Part shown: positions 1 to 11,760 of the stretch, piece by piece
Layout: the number at the start of each line of letters is the position of its first letter
How positions within the stretch are numbered: the stretch's first letter is position 1
From: Nicotiana tabacum
Lineage: Eukaryota > Streptophyta > Magnoliopsida > Solanales > Solanaceae
Length of the DNA stretch: 64,000 bases
NCBI RefSeq assembly: GCF_000715075.1
Contig: NC_134085.1
Span: forward strand, 151,990,178 to 152,054,177
Direction of reading: 5' to 3'
Translations under genes and position numbers: made by a program
Notes under the pieces: model-generated
Database searches by the model: none
What the model was told of the DNA's origin: nothing
What the model saw: only the letters and a program-made list of their open reading frames with translations

Positions 1-1437
1 TACAGCATTACTATTACCTATCTTGATGAACCAATTGCTGTGACATGCAACGAGACAACGCAACAAATGGACATAGATTCAGAGGAAGACGATATACCGG
101 AAGAGATTGTTAAAGAGGTTGAGAATTTTGAGAACAGTCCTAAGTCCAACCTGGACGAGACTGAGATTGTTAACCTGGGAGATGCAAAAAATGTCAAAGA
201 AACACGAATCAACGTTCACTTATCACCGTTAGAAAAGGAAGAGTACACAGAATTTCTAAGAGAATACGAGGACATATTCGCCTAGTCATATGATGACATG
301 ACTGGTCTGAGCACATATATTGTGGCCCACAAACTTCCAACTGATCCGACATGTTCACCGGTAAAGCAGAAGCTCAGAAAGTTCAAGCCTGATATGAGTC
401 TGAAAATCGAGGAAGAAGTCACTAAGTAGGTCAAAACTAAGGTTCTCAGGGTAGTAGAATATCCTAGATGGTTAGCCAATATTGTGCCGGTGCCGAATAA
501 GGATGGGAAGGTTAGAGTTTGTGTCGACTACCGGGATCTCAATTAGGCCAGTCCAAAGGACGACTTCCCCTTGCCGAACATACACATCCTGATCGACAAT
601 TGCGCCAAGCATGAGTTGCAATCATTTGTAGATTGTTTTGCTGGATATCATTAGATCTGGATGGACGAAGAAGATGCTGAGAAAACGGCTTTCATTACGC
701 CGTGGGGGATGTACTGCTACAAGATGATGCCATTCGAGTTGAAGAATGCAGGGGCCACCTACATGAGGGCCATGACTACTATTTTATTTGATATGATACA
801 CAAGGAGATTGAGATGTATGTAGATGATGTCATCATAAAGTCCAAGAAAGCCACTAATCATATGGAAGATTTGAGGAAGTTCTTAAACAGACTGAGAAGG
901 TACAACCTGAAACTGAATCCCGCGAAATGTGCATTTGGGGTTCCTGCCGAAAAACTACTTGGGTTTATTGTAAGTCACCAAGGAATAGAACTGGATCCAT
1001 CAAAGGTCAAAGATATTCAAGAACTGCCACCGCCAAAGAACAAGAAGGGCGTAATGAGTTTCTTGGGGAGACTTAACTATATCAGCCAGTTCATAGCACA
1101 ATCTACAGTATTCTGTGAGCCAATCTTTAAGATGTTGAAGAAGGACGCCGCTACCAGATGGACTGATGACTGCCAAAAGGCCTTCGACAGAATCAAGAAG
1201 TACCTGTCAACACCACCGATTTTGATCCTGCCCGAGCAAGGTAGACCTCTATTGCTCTACCTCGCAGTACTGGATGGAGCGTTCGATTGTGTTCTGGGGC
1301 AGCATGATAAAATGGGGAGGAAGGAGCAGGTCATCTATTACCTCAATAAGAAGTTCACCCCATACGAGGCTCTATATTCTCTGTTAGAGCGCACCTATTG
1401 TGCTTTGACTTGGGTAGCTCAGAAGTTGAGGCACTAA
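1..1437 (+). pseudogene. Ogre pol: reverse transcriptase and first RNase H (decayed)
   Basis: Frame 1 encodes a gypsy RT in pieces. The RT palm motif YVDD is at 817-828, preceded by a DYRDLN block near 525-543 and followed by the LGFIVSHQGIELDP block (955-1001). The RT-linked RNase H follows to 1437, with the acidic start of its core weakened (YLAVLDGAFDCVLG). In-frame TAG stops lie near 283, 427, 544 and 652. Three of these replace residues expected to be Trp or Gln (after DIFA, in the TK-IKTK block, and in AGYH-IW). In the live element this enzyme copies the RNA genome in cytoplasmic particles. This copy is dead. Confidence 0.85.
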
Positions 1438-2412
1438 TTCTATGCCTATACTACATATCTCATATCAAGGATGGATCCCTTGAAGTACATCTTTCAGAAG
1501 CCCATGCCCACTGGCAAGCTGGCCAAGTGGCAAATCCTGTTGAGTAAATTTGACATTGTCTACGTGACTCAGAAAGCGATCAAAGGACAGGCACTAGCAG
1601 ATCACCTTGCTGAAAATCCCGTGGACAGAGAATACGAACCCCTGAAAACATATTTTCCTGATAAAGAGGTATCGTTCATAGGAAAAGATATTGCAGAATG
1701 CTAAGATAGTTGGAGAATGTTTTTCGATGGAGCAACAAATTTCAAAGGAGTTGGCATAGGAGCTGTCCTAGTATCAGAAACCGGTCAGCATTATCCAGTG
1801 TCTGCCAAACTCAGGTTCCCCTGCACTAACAATATGGCCGAGTATGAAGCCTGCATCTTAGGGCTCAAGATGGCCACTGACATGAACATTCAAGAGTTGC
1901 TAGTAATTGGAGATTCAGACTTGGTTATAAATCAGGTCTGAGAAGAATGGGCGACCAAGAACTCCAAGATACTCCCTTATCTGCATCATGTATAGGAGTA
2001 GAGAAAGAGGTTCACAAAGACAGAATTCCAGCATGTTCCCAGGGCCCAGAATGAATTCGCCGATGCACTGGCTGCCCTATCATCCATGGTACAACATCTA
2101 GACAAGAATTTCATTGATCCCATTTCGGTAAAGATCCATGATCAGCCAGCTTACTGTGCTTATGTCGAAGAAGAAGCAGACGGAAAGCCTTGGTTTCATG
2201 ATATCAAGGAATACTTGGCAAAAGGAGAATACCCAGAACTCGCAAACGCTACTCATAAGCGCATGATTCAGAGGTTATCCAACAATTTCTTTCATAGCGG
2301 AGGAATCTTGTACAAGAGGACTCCTGATTTGGGATTACTAAGGTGTGTCGACGCAAAGGAAGCATCCAGGATATTAGAAGAAATCATGCAGGGACCTGCG
2401 GTCCACATATGA
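1438..2412 (+). pseudogene. Ogre pol: second (archaeal-type) RNase H and linker (decayed)
   Basis: A second RNase H lies between RT and integrase, which is diagnostic of the Tat branch. The domain begins at 1717 with FFDGA (first Asp). It continues with NNMAEYEACILGL (Glu, near 1831-1869) and GDSDLVINQV (Asp, near 1912-1941). After TGA and TAG stops it ends with NEFADALAAL (Asp, near 2050-2080). All four expected acidic positions are recognisable. The following linker (2086-2412) leads to the integrase zinc-binding region, and an HMNG remnant sits near 2404. Stops at 1435, 1702 and 1939 and the TAGs near 1993 break the frame. Confidence 0.8.
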
Positions 2413-3437
2413 ATGGTTTTGTCTTAGCAAAGAAAATACTCCGAGTTGGTTACTTTTGGATGAATATGGAAACAAACTGCATCCAGTATGTCTAAAAATG
2501 CCACCGCTACCAAATACACGCAGACATGATAAAGGTGCCTCCAAATGAGCTTAATGCAACAAGATCGTCGTAGTCGTTCTCCACCTGGGGAATGGATGTT
2601 ATCAGACCAATCGAACCTACTGCATCAAACGGGCACAGGTTTATCCTAGTAGCAATTGATTATTTCACCAAATGGGTTGAAGCAGCATCTTATAGAGCAG
2701 TAACTAAGAAAGTCATGGCAGATTTCATCCGCGACTGTATCGTTTGCCGGTTCGGGATCCCGGAGTCAATTGTCACTGATAATGGTTCCAATATCAACAA
2801 TGACCTGATGAAAGCCATGTGTGAAACCTTCAAGATCAAACACAAGAATTCTACAGCCTACAGACCTCAAATGAACGGAGCCGTAGAAGCCGCCAACAAG
2901 AATATCAAGAAGATATTGAGGAAAATGATAGAGAAGCATAAACAATGGCACGAGAAGTTGTCATTTGCTTTATTGGGGTACCGCACCATAGCCCGCACAT
3001 CAACTGGGGAAAACCCCTATATGCTGGTTTACGGTACAGAGGTAGTCATTCCCACCGAGGTGGAAATTCCTTCCTTAAAGATCATACAAGAAGCAGAGCT
3101 CGACGACGCAAAATGGGTGAAAAGTCGTTACGAACAGCTAGATCTTATAGACGGAAAGAGAATGAATGAAGTTTGCCACGGTCAGCTCTATCAGAACAGA
3201 ATGTCCAGAGCCTTCAACAAAAGAGTCAAGCGAAGATAATTCACACCAGGGCAGCTTGTGTTAAAGAAAATTTTTCCGCATCAAGATGAAGCCAAAGGGA
3301 TATTCTCTCCCAACTGGCAGGGTCCATACATGGTCCACCAGGTTCTAACAGGAGGAGCCCTCATACTTGCAGCAATGGACGGAGAAGTTTGGCCAAAGCC
3401 AATCAATTCAGACGCAGTCAACCGATACTATATGTAA
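2413..3437 (+). pseudogene. Ogre pol: integrase (decayed)
   Basis: The integrase is shifted in frame from the upstream linker and is best read from 2592. The catalytic core shows MDVIRPIEP (first Asp), VTDNGSN (second Asp) and NGAVEAANK (Glu), the DDE pattern. The C-terminal part after a TAA at 3237 keeps the GQLVLKK...SPNWQGPYMV block and ends at a TAA at 3435-3437. The N-terminal zinc finger (2415-2520) is damaged by a stop and frameshifts. Its ancestral job was inserting cDNA into chromatin. One internal stop in an otherwise good 215-residue stretch makes this the best-preserved domain of the element. Confidence 0.85.
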
Positions 3438-3567
3438 TCTTTATGCTTTCCTTCATGATGTAATTTGAACTATGCCTGACCTGATTCCCGTTTAAGAGGG
3501 GATACGTAGGCAGCCCTATGGATTCGGTCACAAGTTAATAAAATTTTCATTTCCCCCGCAATTGGAA

Positions 3568-3795
3568 ATTGGGGCAGAATTTTGAGGAGGACACTCAAAA
3601 TCCCGAAGTGATTTCAGCCATTCGCCGCAAGCAGCCGTCAGAAGCAGCAGCCCAGTAAATTGGGGCAGAATTTTGAGGAGGACCCTCAAAATTCCGAAGT
3701 GATTTCAGCCATTCACCGCAAGCAGCCGTCAGAAGCAGCAACCCAGTAAATTGGGGCAGAATTTTGAGGAGGACCCTCAAAATTCCGGAGCAAGA
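3568..3795 (+). repeat. 91 bp tandem repeat, about 2.5 copies, in Ogre 3' UTR
   Basis: The phrase ATTGGGGCAGAATTTTGAGG starts at 3568, 3659 and 3750, exactly 91 bp apart. Copies differ by a few substitutions only (for example GACACTC versus GACCCTC, CATTCGCCGC versus CATTCACCGC). The third copy breaks off near 3795. Antisense ORFs here are by-products of the periodicity. Confidence 0.95.
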
Positions 3796-4228
3796 GAAGT
3801 TGCAATGTCTTGAACCACATCGCAGTCGTTGGTTCATCTAAAGAAAACTATTCTCGATTATGTATTTATGTTATATTTTTACTAAATCATGCATGTCTAT
3901 TACAGAAATTGCTTTGTTTAGCAACGCTACCCCAGTGATATATACAGTATCGCCGGATCAAAGCCGAGCAGGTCAAGCAAAGCCAGCGGGGATACGAACT
4001 AACCTTTCCCCCTTTAGGATGCAGGCACTTGAGTTGCAAAATCATCAAATATACTATACGCTCACTCACAAAGTTCAGGAATACAACTCTCCGAACCGTT
4101 GCACTTGCTCATAACTGTTATCCACACACAACAGTGTCCCCAGCAGGCACAATATCCCCAGCAATCACGATACCGCAATCCGCTATCAGCTAAGAAAGCT
4201 CTATTGCCGTTTGCTCTTTTTACTTCCT

Positions 4229-4525
4229 GCATAAGGCTACCATTATGCCTTCCGAGGTTAAGCTCTACCTCCATCTGCATTCTCTGCATTGCATAAGGCT
4301 ACCATTCTACCTTCCGAGGTTAAGCTCTACCTCCATCTGCATTCTCTGCTTTGCATAAGGCTACCATTATGCCTTCCGAGGCTAAGCTCTACCTCCATCT
4401 GCATTCTCTGCATTGCATAAGGCTACCATTCTGCCTTCCGAGACTAAGCTCTATCTCTATCTGCATTTGCATTGCATAAGGCTACCATTCTGCCTTCCGA
4501 GGTTAAGCTCTACCTCCATCTGCAT
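4229..4525 (+). repeat. 62 bp tandem repeat, 5 copies, in Ogre 3' UTR
   Basis: Copies begin with GCATAAGGCTACCATT at 4229, 4291, 4353 and 4415 (62 bp steps), then 4474 (a 59 bp step after a 3 bp deletion). The conserved core reads GCCTTCCGAGG then TAAGCTCTACCTCC. The repeat stands between the integrase stop and the polypurine tract. Confidence 0.95.
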
Positions 4526-4785
4526 GGCTGAAAGGTCGCCACTTTATTTACATTCTGCACGGCTGATATATCACCACTTAATTTACATCTTGCATCGGCT
4601 GAAAGATTGCCACTTCAGTTATATTTTGCATTAGCTGAAAGATCACCACCTTCTCATGGGCTGAAATATCGTCACTTTATTTACATCTTGCATCGGCTGA
4701 AAGATCGCCACTTCATTTACATCTTGCATCGGCTGAAAGATCGCCACCCTCTACATCTCATGGGCTGAAAGATCGCCAATCTATC
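4526..4785 (+). repeat. About 36 bp tandem repeat, 8 copies, in Ogre 3' UTR
   Basis: Eight degenerate units begin with GGCTGAAAGATCGCCACTT or a close variant and most end in TTTACATCTTGCATC. Two units are shortened to about 25-32 bp. This third array joins directly to the end of the 62 bp array through the shared CTGCATGGCTG phrase, so one may have seeded the other. Confidence 0.9.
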
Positions 4786-5376
4786 CAAAGGCGTCATTGT
4801 TCGGAGGCACCATTTTCATAGCCCGAGAACGCCATGCCATTGCCTGAGGACCCCTTTTATCTTTTGCATATCATTATTCAAAGGAGTCATAGTTTGGAGG
4901 CATAATTCTCATAGCCCGAGAGCATCTTTTCATGGCCTGCGAATCCCTTATCATACGCTTCATGGCCCAGAACGTCATGGTCTGAGGACGTCATCCTAAC
5001 CATCCAAAGACAACATTCATGGTCCGACGGGAACTTGCATCACGTTTAAATTTTCGCACAATATACACTTTTATTGCTTATTTGCAGGTAAACTGGAAAG
5101 CAACGACCGTCTTAGCAGGAGCATTCCCGCTCCAGTTCCCGTAGCCCTGTTAGACTTTAACCATCCATCACAACCCGAATATCGCGTCCGTCTTAAAAAA
5201 TCTCCATCGGCATATTCCGCCGACGGATCCTGAACTACATATGGCCTGATTCCTGTAAGACCAGGGATATGTAAGAAACTTAGGAACTAGAGCACGGTCA
5301 ACCTCTTCAAACCATTTTGTGCGGTCAAAATTGGCCATCATATCTTTATCCGACAACTCTTTCATCCTTCCCGGGT
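4786..5376 (+). other. Rest of Ogre 3' UTR, diverged repeats
   Basis: There is no coding capacity. Loosely repeated phrases such as CATAGCCCGAGA, TTCGGAGGC, CATGGCC and GGTCTGAGGACGTCAT occur between 4790 and 5030, probably a still older array. The section from 5090 to 5376 leads to the polypurine tract and has no recognised motif. Confidence 0.6.
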
Positions 5377-5389
5377 AAAGAGGGGCAGC
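5377..5389 (+). promoter_or_regulatory. Polypurine tract of Ogre
   Basis: AAAGAGGGGCAGC lies directly before the LTR start TGTTGATACCC. This is the expected plus-strand primer position for reverse transcription. Confidence 0.85.
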
Positions 5390-8300
5390 TGTTGATACCC
5401 AATTTTTTATGTATATTTTTATATGGAAAATACTTTCAAAATAGTATATGTATGCATATATAAGTATTTACAAATATTTTTATTATTTTTTGCTTAATTT
5501 TAAAGGCTTTTAAAATCTATTTTTATTGCATTATTTCATCAAGGAAAATCCATTAAGTGTCAAAAATTATCATTCTTGGTGATTCACTTGTTGAATTCTC
5601 ATATATATGCTAAACTACAACCCAAATAATTTTTTGCATATTTTTACAAATTTATTTAGTATTTTTAAAGCTCAACTGCATGTAATTGCAATATTAGCAT
5701 CATTTATGATTTGATTGCATTTATATTTATAAAAATTAAGTCTAGTAATTTTAAATTGATAATTATATGTTATAAATCATTTTAGTACTTTCAATGTATT
5801 TCCAAATTTTAATTTGCTATTTTTTATAAAACAAATGGGGAAAAGTGGCTATTTAAACTCTAACCAGATTTCATTTCAACTTCAGCCTAATTTGCACCCC
5901 TAATCCAATCCAATTTCAATTTCAAATAACCCAACCCAATTCCTTAAACTACCCGGCCCAACCCGGATTAAATCTTGATCGTTGATCAATTTTGATCAAC
6001 GGTTAGATCCGCCCTTACCTTTTTAATCAAACGACCCCCCAATACCCCTCATTTCCCCTCACTCGTCTCTATCTCTCTAACCTCTGGTTCTCTCTAGAAC
6101 CTTCCCCTATCCCCTCCTCTCCGATGAATCCTTTTCACCTTCTCCGGCCACCCTCTAACCTAGATCCATGGTGGTTTCACCATCCACCAGGCCACCTATG
6201 ACTCCTTACGTATGGTTAACTGAAGCTCCATGACTCGACCATGAAGGGTTGTGTCCAGACCTCTGTCGATTCGAGTTCCACGGCCATCTCCAGCCCCGTT
6301 CCGGCGAGCTATGTCTGTTTTGAAGCCTGGTCTTGACTCCTCTTGCTTAGATCCAAGCCTTTCTTATTGCTTGGGTTCCTCTGAAAACCCTAGTTGTGAG
6401 GTTTTTCTGATCTCTCTAGATCTGTTCCAGTATTTATGCTTTCCCTAAGCTTTTAAACGATTTTTCTGGTTTTTCTTTCAAAAACTACTTTCAAAACCAT
6501 TTCTTTTCCGATCTAGGGTTTTCTGAAAAGTATTTAAATGTTTCTTTGACTTTCTTTTTCTTTTTGTGTATCCGCCTCTTCTGTGTTCTTGTATTTTCTT
6601 CTACTGTGTTCTTGCAACATACAAGCCTCCCATACTGTGTTCTTGTAAGCTTCTTCTACGGTGTTTTCCTATACTGTGTCCTTGTGTGTTTCTCCTGCCG
6701 TATCTTCCTTTACTATGTTCTTAAGTGTTTCTTATTAAGTTCCGTCTACTGAGCTCTGTTTAAGTCTCTTCTAAAACTTCTTAGCATGCTTTTTCTACTG
6801 TTCTTATCAATTTTCCCAATTATGTTTTGTATCAGCTTCTCCTACTCTGTTTTCTTTGAGCTCTTCTGCTGTGTTCTGCATGTTACTTTTCTATCATGTT
6901 TCTCATGAGTTTCTGTTGCTGAAAAGAAACCTGTTAGAAGTTTCAGTTCTTTTTTTTGAGACCTCTGAACCTGTTTCGATTTAGCTACTTGCCCTTTCAT
7001 CTTGGCACTCGATTAATGGTGGAAACCCTAGAATTTGGGGGTTCCTCCAAGTCTGGCTATGTGACTTGCTTGAACTAGGGTTTTATTTCAAAGCCCTCAA
7101 CTCTTTCAGACCAATTTCGAGTCTCGGAATTGAGTTTGGACATCCTTGTTTTCATATGATTCTGACCTTTTTGCTAAGCTCTTCTAAGATCTTTTGCATT
7201 GGATCTTTTGTATGCTATCTCTCTTCTACATTACTGACTTATGTGACAACCATTACTTACTGATTTTGCAATGGCACAACATCTTCTTTCAACTCAACAT
7301 GTTTGTATGCTCTTTATATGTGATGAACCTCCCTCTAAAGGGGTTTTTAAATTTATGATTGGTTCAGACTTCCTTTTGAATAAGACTAATTGATTTCTTT
7401 CCATTGTTTGCTGATTTCCTTGTGATTTGACTTAAGTTAAAAAAAACCTTTTCTCTTCTTTTCTGACTCGGTTCATTCATGGATCATTAATTACAAGATC
7501 CCTGACCATTGATTTACTGGCTACTAACTAATTTTCTAACCTTATTTGTACAACCGTGTATTTTAAATTCTGTCCTTAAATGACTCTCTTATGTATTTAC
7601 CCCTAATTGCCTACTTTGCACAAAGTGCTTAGCTAATTTCTTTCCTTAAATAGTTCTTACCCGTTTGAATCTGAATTCCTTGATTAAAGGAAGTCTTGTG
7701 TGATTGATTCTAAATTGATATTCAGTTTCTTAACTGTTTCTTACCTTATTTCCGTCTGATTTTCACACTATAAATGTACAACTCTTTCACAAACTCATCA
7801 ATACACAATCCTTCTGAACTCATACTCACACACAATAATATTCTCTCTTGTTGTCTGCACTATGGCCTATTTACAAGACCTACTGTTTTTCTTTACTTGT
7901 TTCTTTGAAACTCGTATGTCCTAATTTAAGCTTCAGCAACACAACAATGTGTTTATTTATAGTTTGTGTATATATATCTACTTATTGTTTCTATAGAGAT
8001 CAATATTTCAATTAGCATGCTGATTTCTTTCTGTTTGTTTCTGCTATGAATCCCTATTCCCTACCCCCTTATATGTTTGAGCATATGGTTTAAGACATAG
8101 CAATATGTAAGTTATTGTCCATGAATTACACTTGATCCTTTGGGATCCTAATCTCTAAATTGTGTGTTCTTATAGGCTTAAGGGTGTGCCAGCATTTTCC
8201 ATTGCTGGATATGCCCACCAGCATGTCTTTGCCTCTTACCACCTCCCGTATACCTCTATGTGTATTTATTTGTAACTGTTTCCCTTTCCTTTTCCCCCTT

Positions 8301-10334
8301 TCAGCATTCTATTTCTGCTCTTGCACTCTCTCTTAGTCTCTAAGTTCTGCCCCCCTCTTGTGAGCCTTGCCTTGGGACCTTGAGTTCCCTCTGAACTTGG
8401 ACACTTGAGGGCTGACCTTTCCACACTGCACTATGTCTTAATCTGGTGATACATTTGGGTGTAAGCACTACCCGAAGTTCATATGAGACTCTTAGGGAAC
8501 TTTGACATATCCAAATGGGATAAAGGCTTTGGATCATGATCTCTTGGAGTTGGTTTACTTCATATTTCACACAGGAAGTCTGAATCAGGCTCTCCTTGGT
8601 TGTACCTTTTAATTTCTGATGTATTTTCTTTTTCTGGGATGTAATAATTTTGTAATAAACTCTTGGGCATGACTAGTGAAAAGGGAGGGGTAACTATGTA
8701 TGCAAAAGGGGTAGATAACCTGTCTATTGGAGTTTCTGAGTTTCTGCACTCTCATGTGGATACCATGTCTATAGGAATCTTGCATTCCCATATAGATACC
8801 ATGCCTATAGGTTATTTCTGAATTTCTGCATACTATATAGGTACCATGCCTATAGTTTATTTCTAAATTTCTGCATATCATATAGATATCCTACCTATAG
8901 GAATTTCTGAATTTCTGCATATTATATAGATATCCTGCATAGGAATTTCTAAATTTCTGCATATCATATAGATATCCTGCCTATAGTTTCTTTCTGAATC
9001 TTGCATATGCATTCCTCATTAGGCAAACATGTTTTTAGGTCTTAATAATCAACCACAATTAGATATCATGTTCATAGGTCTTAAATGAAATTCAGCACCT
9101 AGATATCATGTTTATAGGGTTTCCGCATTTTACCATGTCTGCTAAAAGGGGTTTAAAATCAACAACGCATAGAAAGCATGCCTATAGGAGCTTTAATCGA
9201 ATCTGAACCGCTTCACTCGTTTATAAGTCTAAAATCAGTAACAATAATTTATGATCTCTTGCTACAACCTGTTTTTCTTTAATAACGGACGACTTTTCTT
9301 TAATCAGTATGTATTCAGTTTATTTCATTATTTCTAAAATCAGTAGATATCATGCCTATACGATCCTCGTCCAACACTTAGGCAAGTCATAGGGTGAAAG
9401 CTTATAAGCTGAATCAGATTTTATTAGCTACAACCAGCAGGCAGACCTGATTCGGGCTTCTTATCTGAACTATGTGATAAATCAGTCTGCCTCGGTCCTT
9501 TAAGTTTAATTAGACCCTAAATAGTATGTGTAAGTCATGCTAACTACTTGCTTTTTTTTTTTTTGCTTAAAGAAGGTCTGTTTGAGCCTTTTCATTTGTT
9601 TATATGCTTCCCCATACTTGCCATATATGTGTTTGGTTTGTCGCCTTAGTATTTTACCTTTTGATACCACAAATAAGCCCAATACCTCCTCTCTTTAGGA
9701 TTAGTAGTCCCAGGTGCCTCCAGGGCTGATAGGATTGGGGTAGGTAATAACATGTAATAAGTAAACGAGACCATTCCGCGCTTTAATACCTTAACGTGGT
9801 GGAAAAGGGTAGATATGGATATGATGACCATGCGATAACATCACGTGTAGCCCCTCACTGAGGAGTGATTACCGGATGTTGTGTGGGGTGATCCATATTA
9901 TTAATAAACGTAGGACCTCCCTTCCCTTTGTTTTCTTTGTTTCTTTTAAATCTTTTTAAACCATTTCTTTTAAGAAAATCAACTCTCTTTTTAGTTCCTT
10001 TTTCTTACTTCTATTTATTTGTAACCATTACGTGAAAATACCCTCTTATTTGAAGCCTTTATTTGCCTATGTGTTATTTGCACTAAAGTCACAACAATAG
10101 TTTGGCCGAGAACCACATTAGTGGATCCTGAGGGGTGCCTAACACCTTCCCATTGGGATAATTTCAAGCTCTTACCCAATCCTGGTTGTTCAAATCAAAA
10201 CTTTCTTAGTGCCTTAATGCACTTAAATCATTAGATGACGACTCTTCTATTCAAACCCAATTCCCAAAAGGGAACGAGTTGTCCTCCCAAATGTCATAAA
10301 CCCGATTTCGCGAGAAAAAGGGGGCGCGCTAACA
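5390..10334 (+). repeat. 3' LTR of Ogre/Tat element (about 4.9 kb)
   Basis: The LTR starts TGTTGATACCCAATTTTT after the polypurine tract and appears to end GCGCGCTAACA just before copia coding sequence. It is AT-rich from 5400 to 5850. A pyrimidine-rich block with ATG-poor leader character follows at 6040-6130, then long T/C-rich non-coding sequence. It also holds a minisatellite at 8745-9005 and a terminal block (10105-10330) with GCCTAACACCTTCCC that is shared with the other Ogre LTR in the window (63205-63480). ORFs inside are short and compositionally driven. The left edge is firm; the right edge is inferred from the CA end and the switch to gag coding. Confidence 0.8.
8745..9005 (+). repeat. 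About 55-60 bp degenerate minisatellite inside Ogre LTR
   Basis: Units combine ATATAGATATCCTGCCTATAG with TTTCTGAATTTCTGCATAT. Five or six copies can be followed from about 8750 to 9000, and scattered single copies of the TAGATACCATGCCTATAGG phrase continue to 9190 and again at 9345. Lengths vary by small deletions. Confidence 0.8.
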
Positions 10335-11028
10335 ACACGGTCATATTATCAAAGAGTGTCCCACACGTCCTCAAAACCGTAAGACCAATGCTTGTTAAAC
10401 TGGGAAAAATGGTTCGACTGATAATCACTCATCTTCACCTGGAACTAGCAGTCAGTTTGCTACTCCAACAGTTGGACAAGTTCTTACTCCCGAAATGGTA
10501 CAACAAATGATTGTGTCGACCTTTTAAGCTTTAGGGCTACAAGGTAACAAAATTACATCTAATTTTTGGCTTGTTGATTCTGGCGCTTCCAATCATATGA
10601 CAAACTCAACTAGCATGCTAAAAAATGTGCGTGACTATCATGGTCCATCACAAATTCAGATTGCGAGTGGTAGTAATTTACCTATTACCAAGGTTGGGGA
10701 TATTACTCAAACTTTCAAGAATGTTTTTGTATCACCAAATCTCTCAACTAGTCTTATTTCAGTTGGCCAATTGGTAGATAATAATTATGATGTGAATTTT
10801 TCTCGTAATGGTTGCATTGTGCAGGATCAGGTGTCAGGGACGATAATCGCGAAGGGGCCTAAAGTTGGAAGATTGTTTCCTACACGTTTTTCCATTCCTC
10901 GTGTTCTGTCTTTTGCTTGTACTTCTACAGCTAGTAAAATGGAGGTTTGGCATAAGCGTCCAGGACATCCAAATTCTATAGTGTTGTCTCACTTATCAAA
11001 TTTTGGTTTATTGGGAAATAAAAATTAG
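10335..11028 (+). pseudogene. Copia gag end, protease and pre-integrase
   Basis: Sequence begins with the end of a CCHC knuckle (HGHIIKECPTRPQNR in the frame reading CAC GGT CAT from 10337). A frameshifted Pro/Gln/Ser linker follows. The protease signature FWLVDSGASNHMT is at about 10564-10603 and contains the DSGA catalytic motif. Then come LSTSLISVGQL and the pre-integrase zinc finger part WHKRPGHPNS, where the usual LGHP is changed to PGHP. A TAG ends the stretch near 11026. Confidence 0.82.
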
Positions 11029-11760
11029 TTTTTAGCTGCTTCATTTGATTATTCTACTTGTAAATTAGGCAAAAGTAAAACTCTTCCTTTTCCTAATTTT
11101 GGTAGTCGTGCTAAAAAGTGTTTTGATGTCATTCACAGTGATGTTTGGGGCATTTCACCAATTATTTCTCATACTCATTTCGAGTACTTTGTGACATTCA
11201 TAGATGATTATAGTCGGTTTACATGGGTGTATTTTCCATATTCAAGACATTTTTGGCTTACATTGAGACTCAATTTTCTACATGTATCAAAATACTAAGA
11301 TCTGATTCTGGTGGAGAATATATGTCTCATGAATTCAATAATTTCTTGCTTGAGAAAGGAATTGTCTTACAACGCTCTTGCCCATATACACCACAACAAA
11401 ATGGGGTTGCTGAGCGTAAAAATCGTCATCTTTTAGATGTAACTCGTACTTTATTGATTGAGTCCTCTGTCCCATCTAAATATTGGGTGGAAGCTTTGTC
11501 TACTACTGTCTATTTAATTAATCGACTGCCATTTAAAGTGTTAAATCTTGAGTCTCCATATTATCATCTTTATCACCATAATCCTAGCTATCATAATTTT
11601 CATACATTTGGTTGTGTTTGTTTTGTGCATCTGCCTCTTTTTCAATGCAATAAACTTTCTGCTCAGTCTACTAAATGTGATTTTATGGGTTATAGTACTT
11701 CGTAGAAAGGGTTTATTTGCTATGATCCAAGTTCCGACAAATTTCGTATTTCTAGAAATG
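11029..11760 (+). pseudogene. Copia integrase core
   Basis: Core blocks are visible in two frames: HSDVWGISP near 11134-11160 (first Asp), RSDSGGEYMS near 11299-11325 (second Asp) and PQQNGVAERKNRHLLD near 11392-11440 (Glu). The downstream VYLINRLP and HTFGCVCFVHLP blocks also fit copia integrase. A frameshift near 11220 separates the FIDDYSRFTW block from the rest, and a TAG at 11703 ends the open stretch. A long overlapping frame (11548-12240) is a Leu/Ile/Phe-rich shadow. Confidence 0.83.

Larger units (their letters stand above)
1..10334 (+). mobile_element. Ogre/Tat-type Ty3/gypsy retrotransposon, 3' part
   Basis: The window opens inside the pol gene of a large gypsy element. In order one sees the end of the protease-RT linker, reverse transcriptase, RNase H, a second archaeal-type RNase H, integrase, a repeat-rich 3' UTR of about 1.95 kb, a polypurine tract and a very long LTR. 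The two RNase H domains and the giant LTR mark the Tat/Ogre lineage. The 5' LTR, gag and protease lie left of the window. The right LTR end (GCTAACA) abuts a copia gag zinc knuckle, which suggests Ogre inserted there. The element is old and cannot encode a full polyprotein. Confidence 0.88.

Noticed and set aside
4099..4634. ORFs with CIRLPFCLPRLSSTSIC repeats
   Set aside because: Translation of the 62 bp tandem array; no independent coding evidence.
6251..7263. Several 60-70 residue ORFs in the Ogre LTR
   Set aside because: Low-complexity T/C-rich sequence, no domain, inside an LTR.
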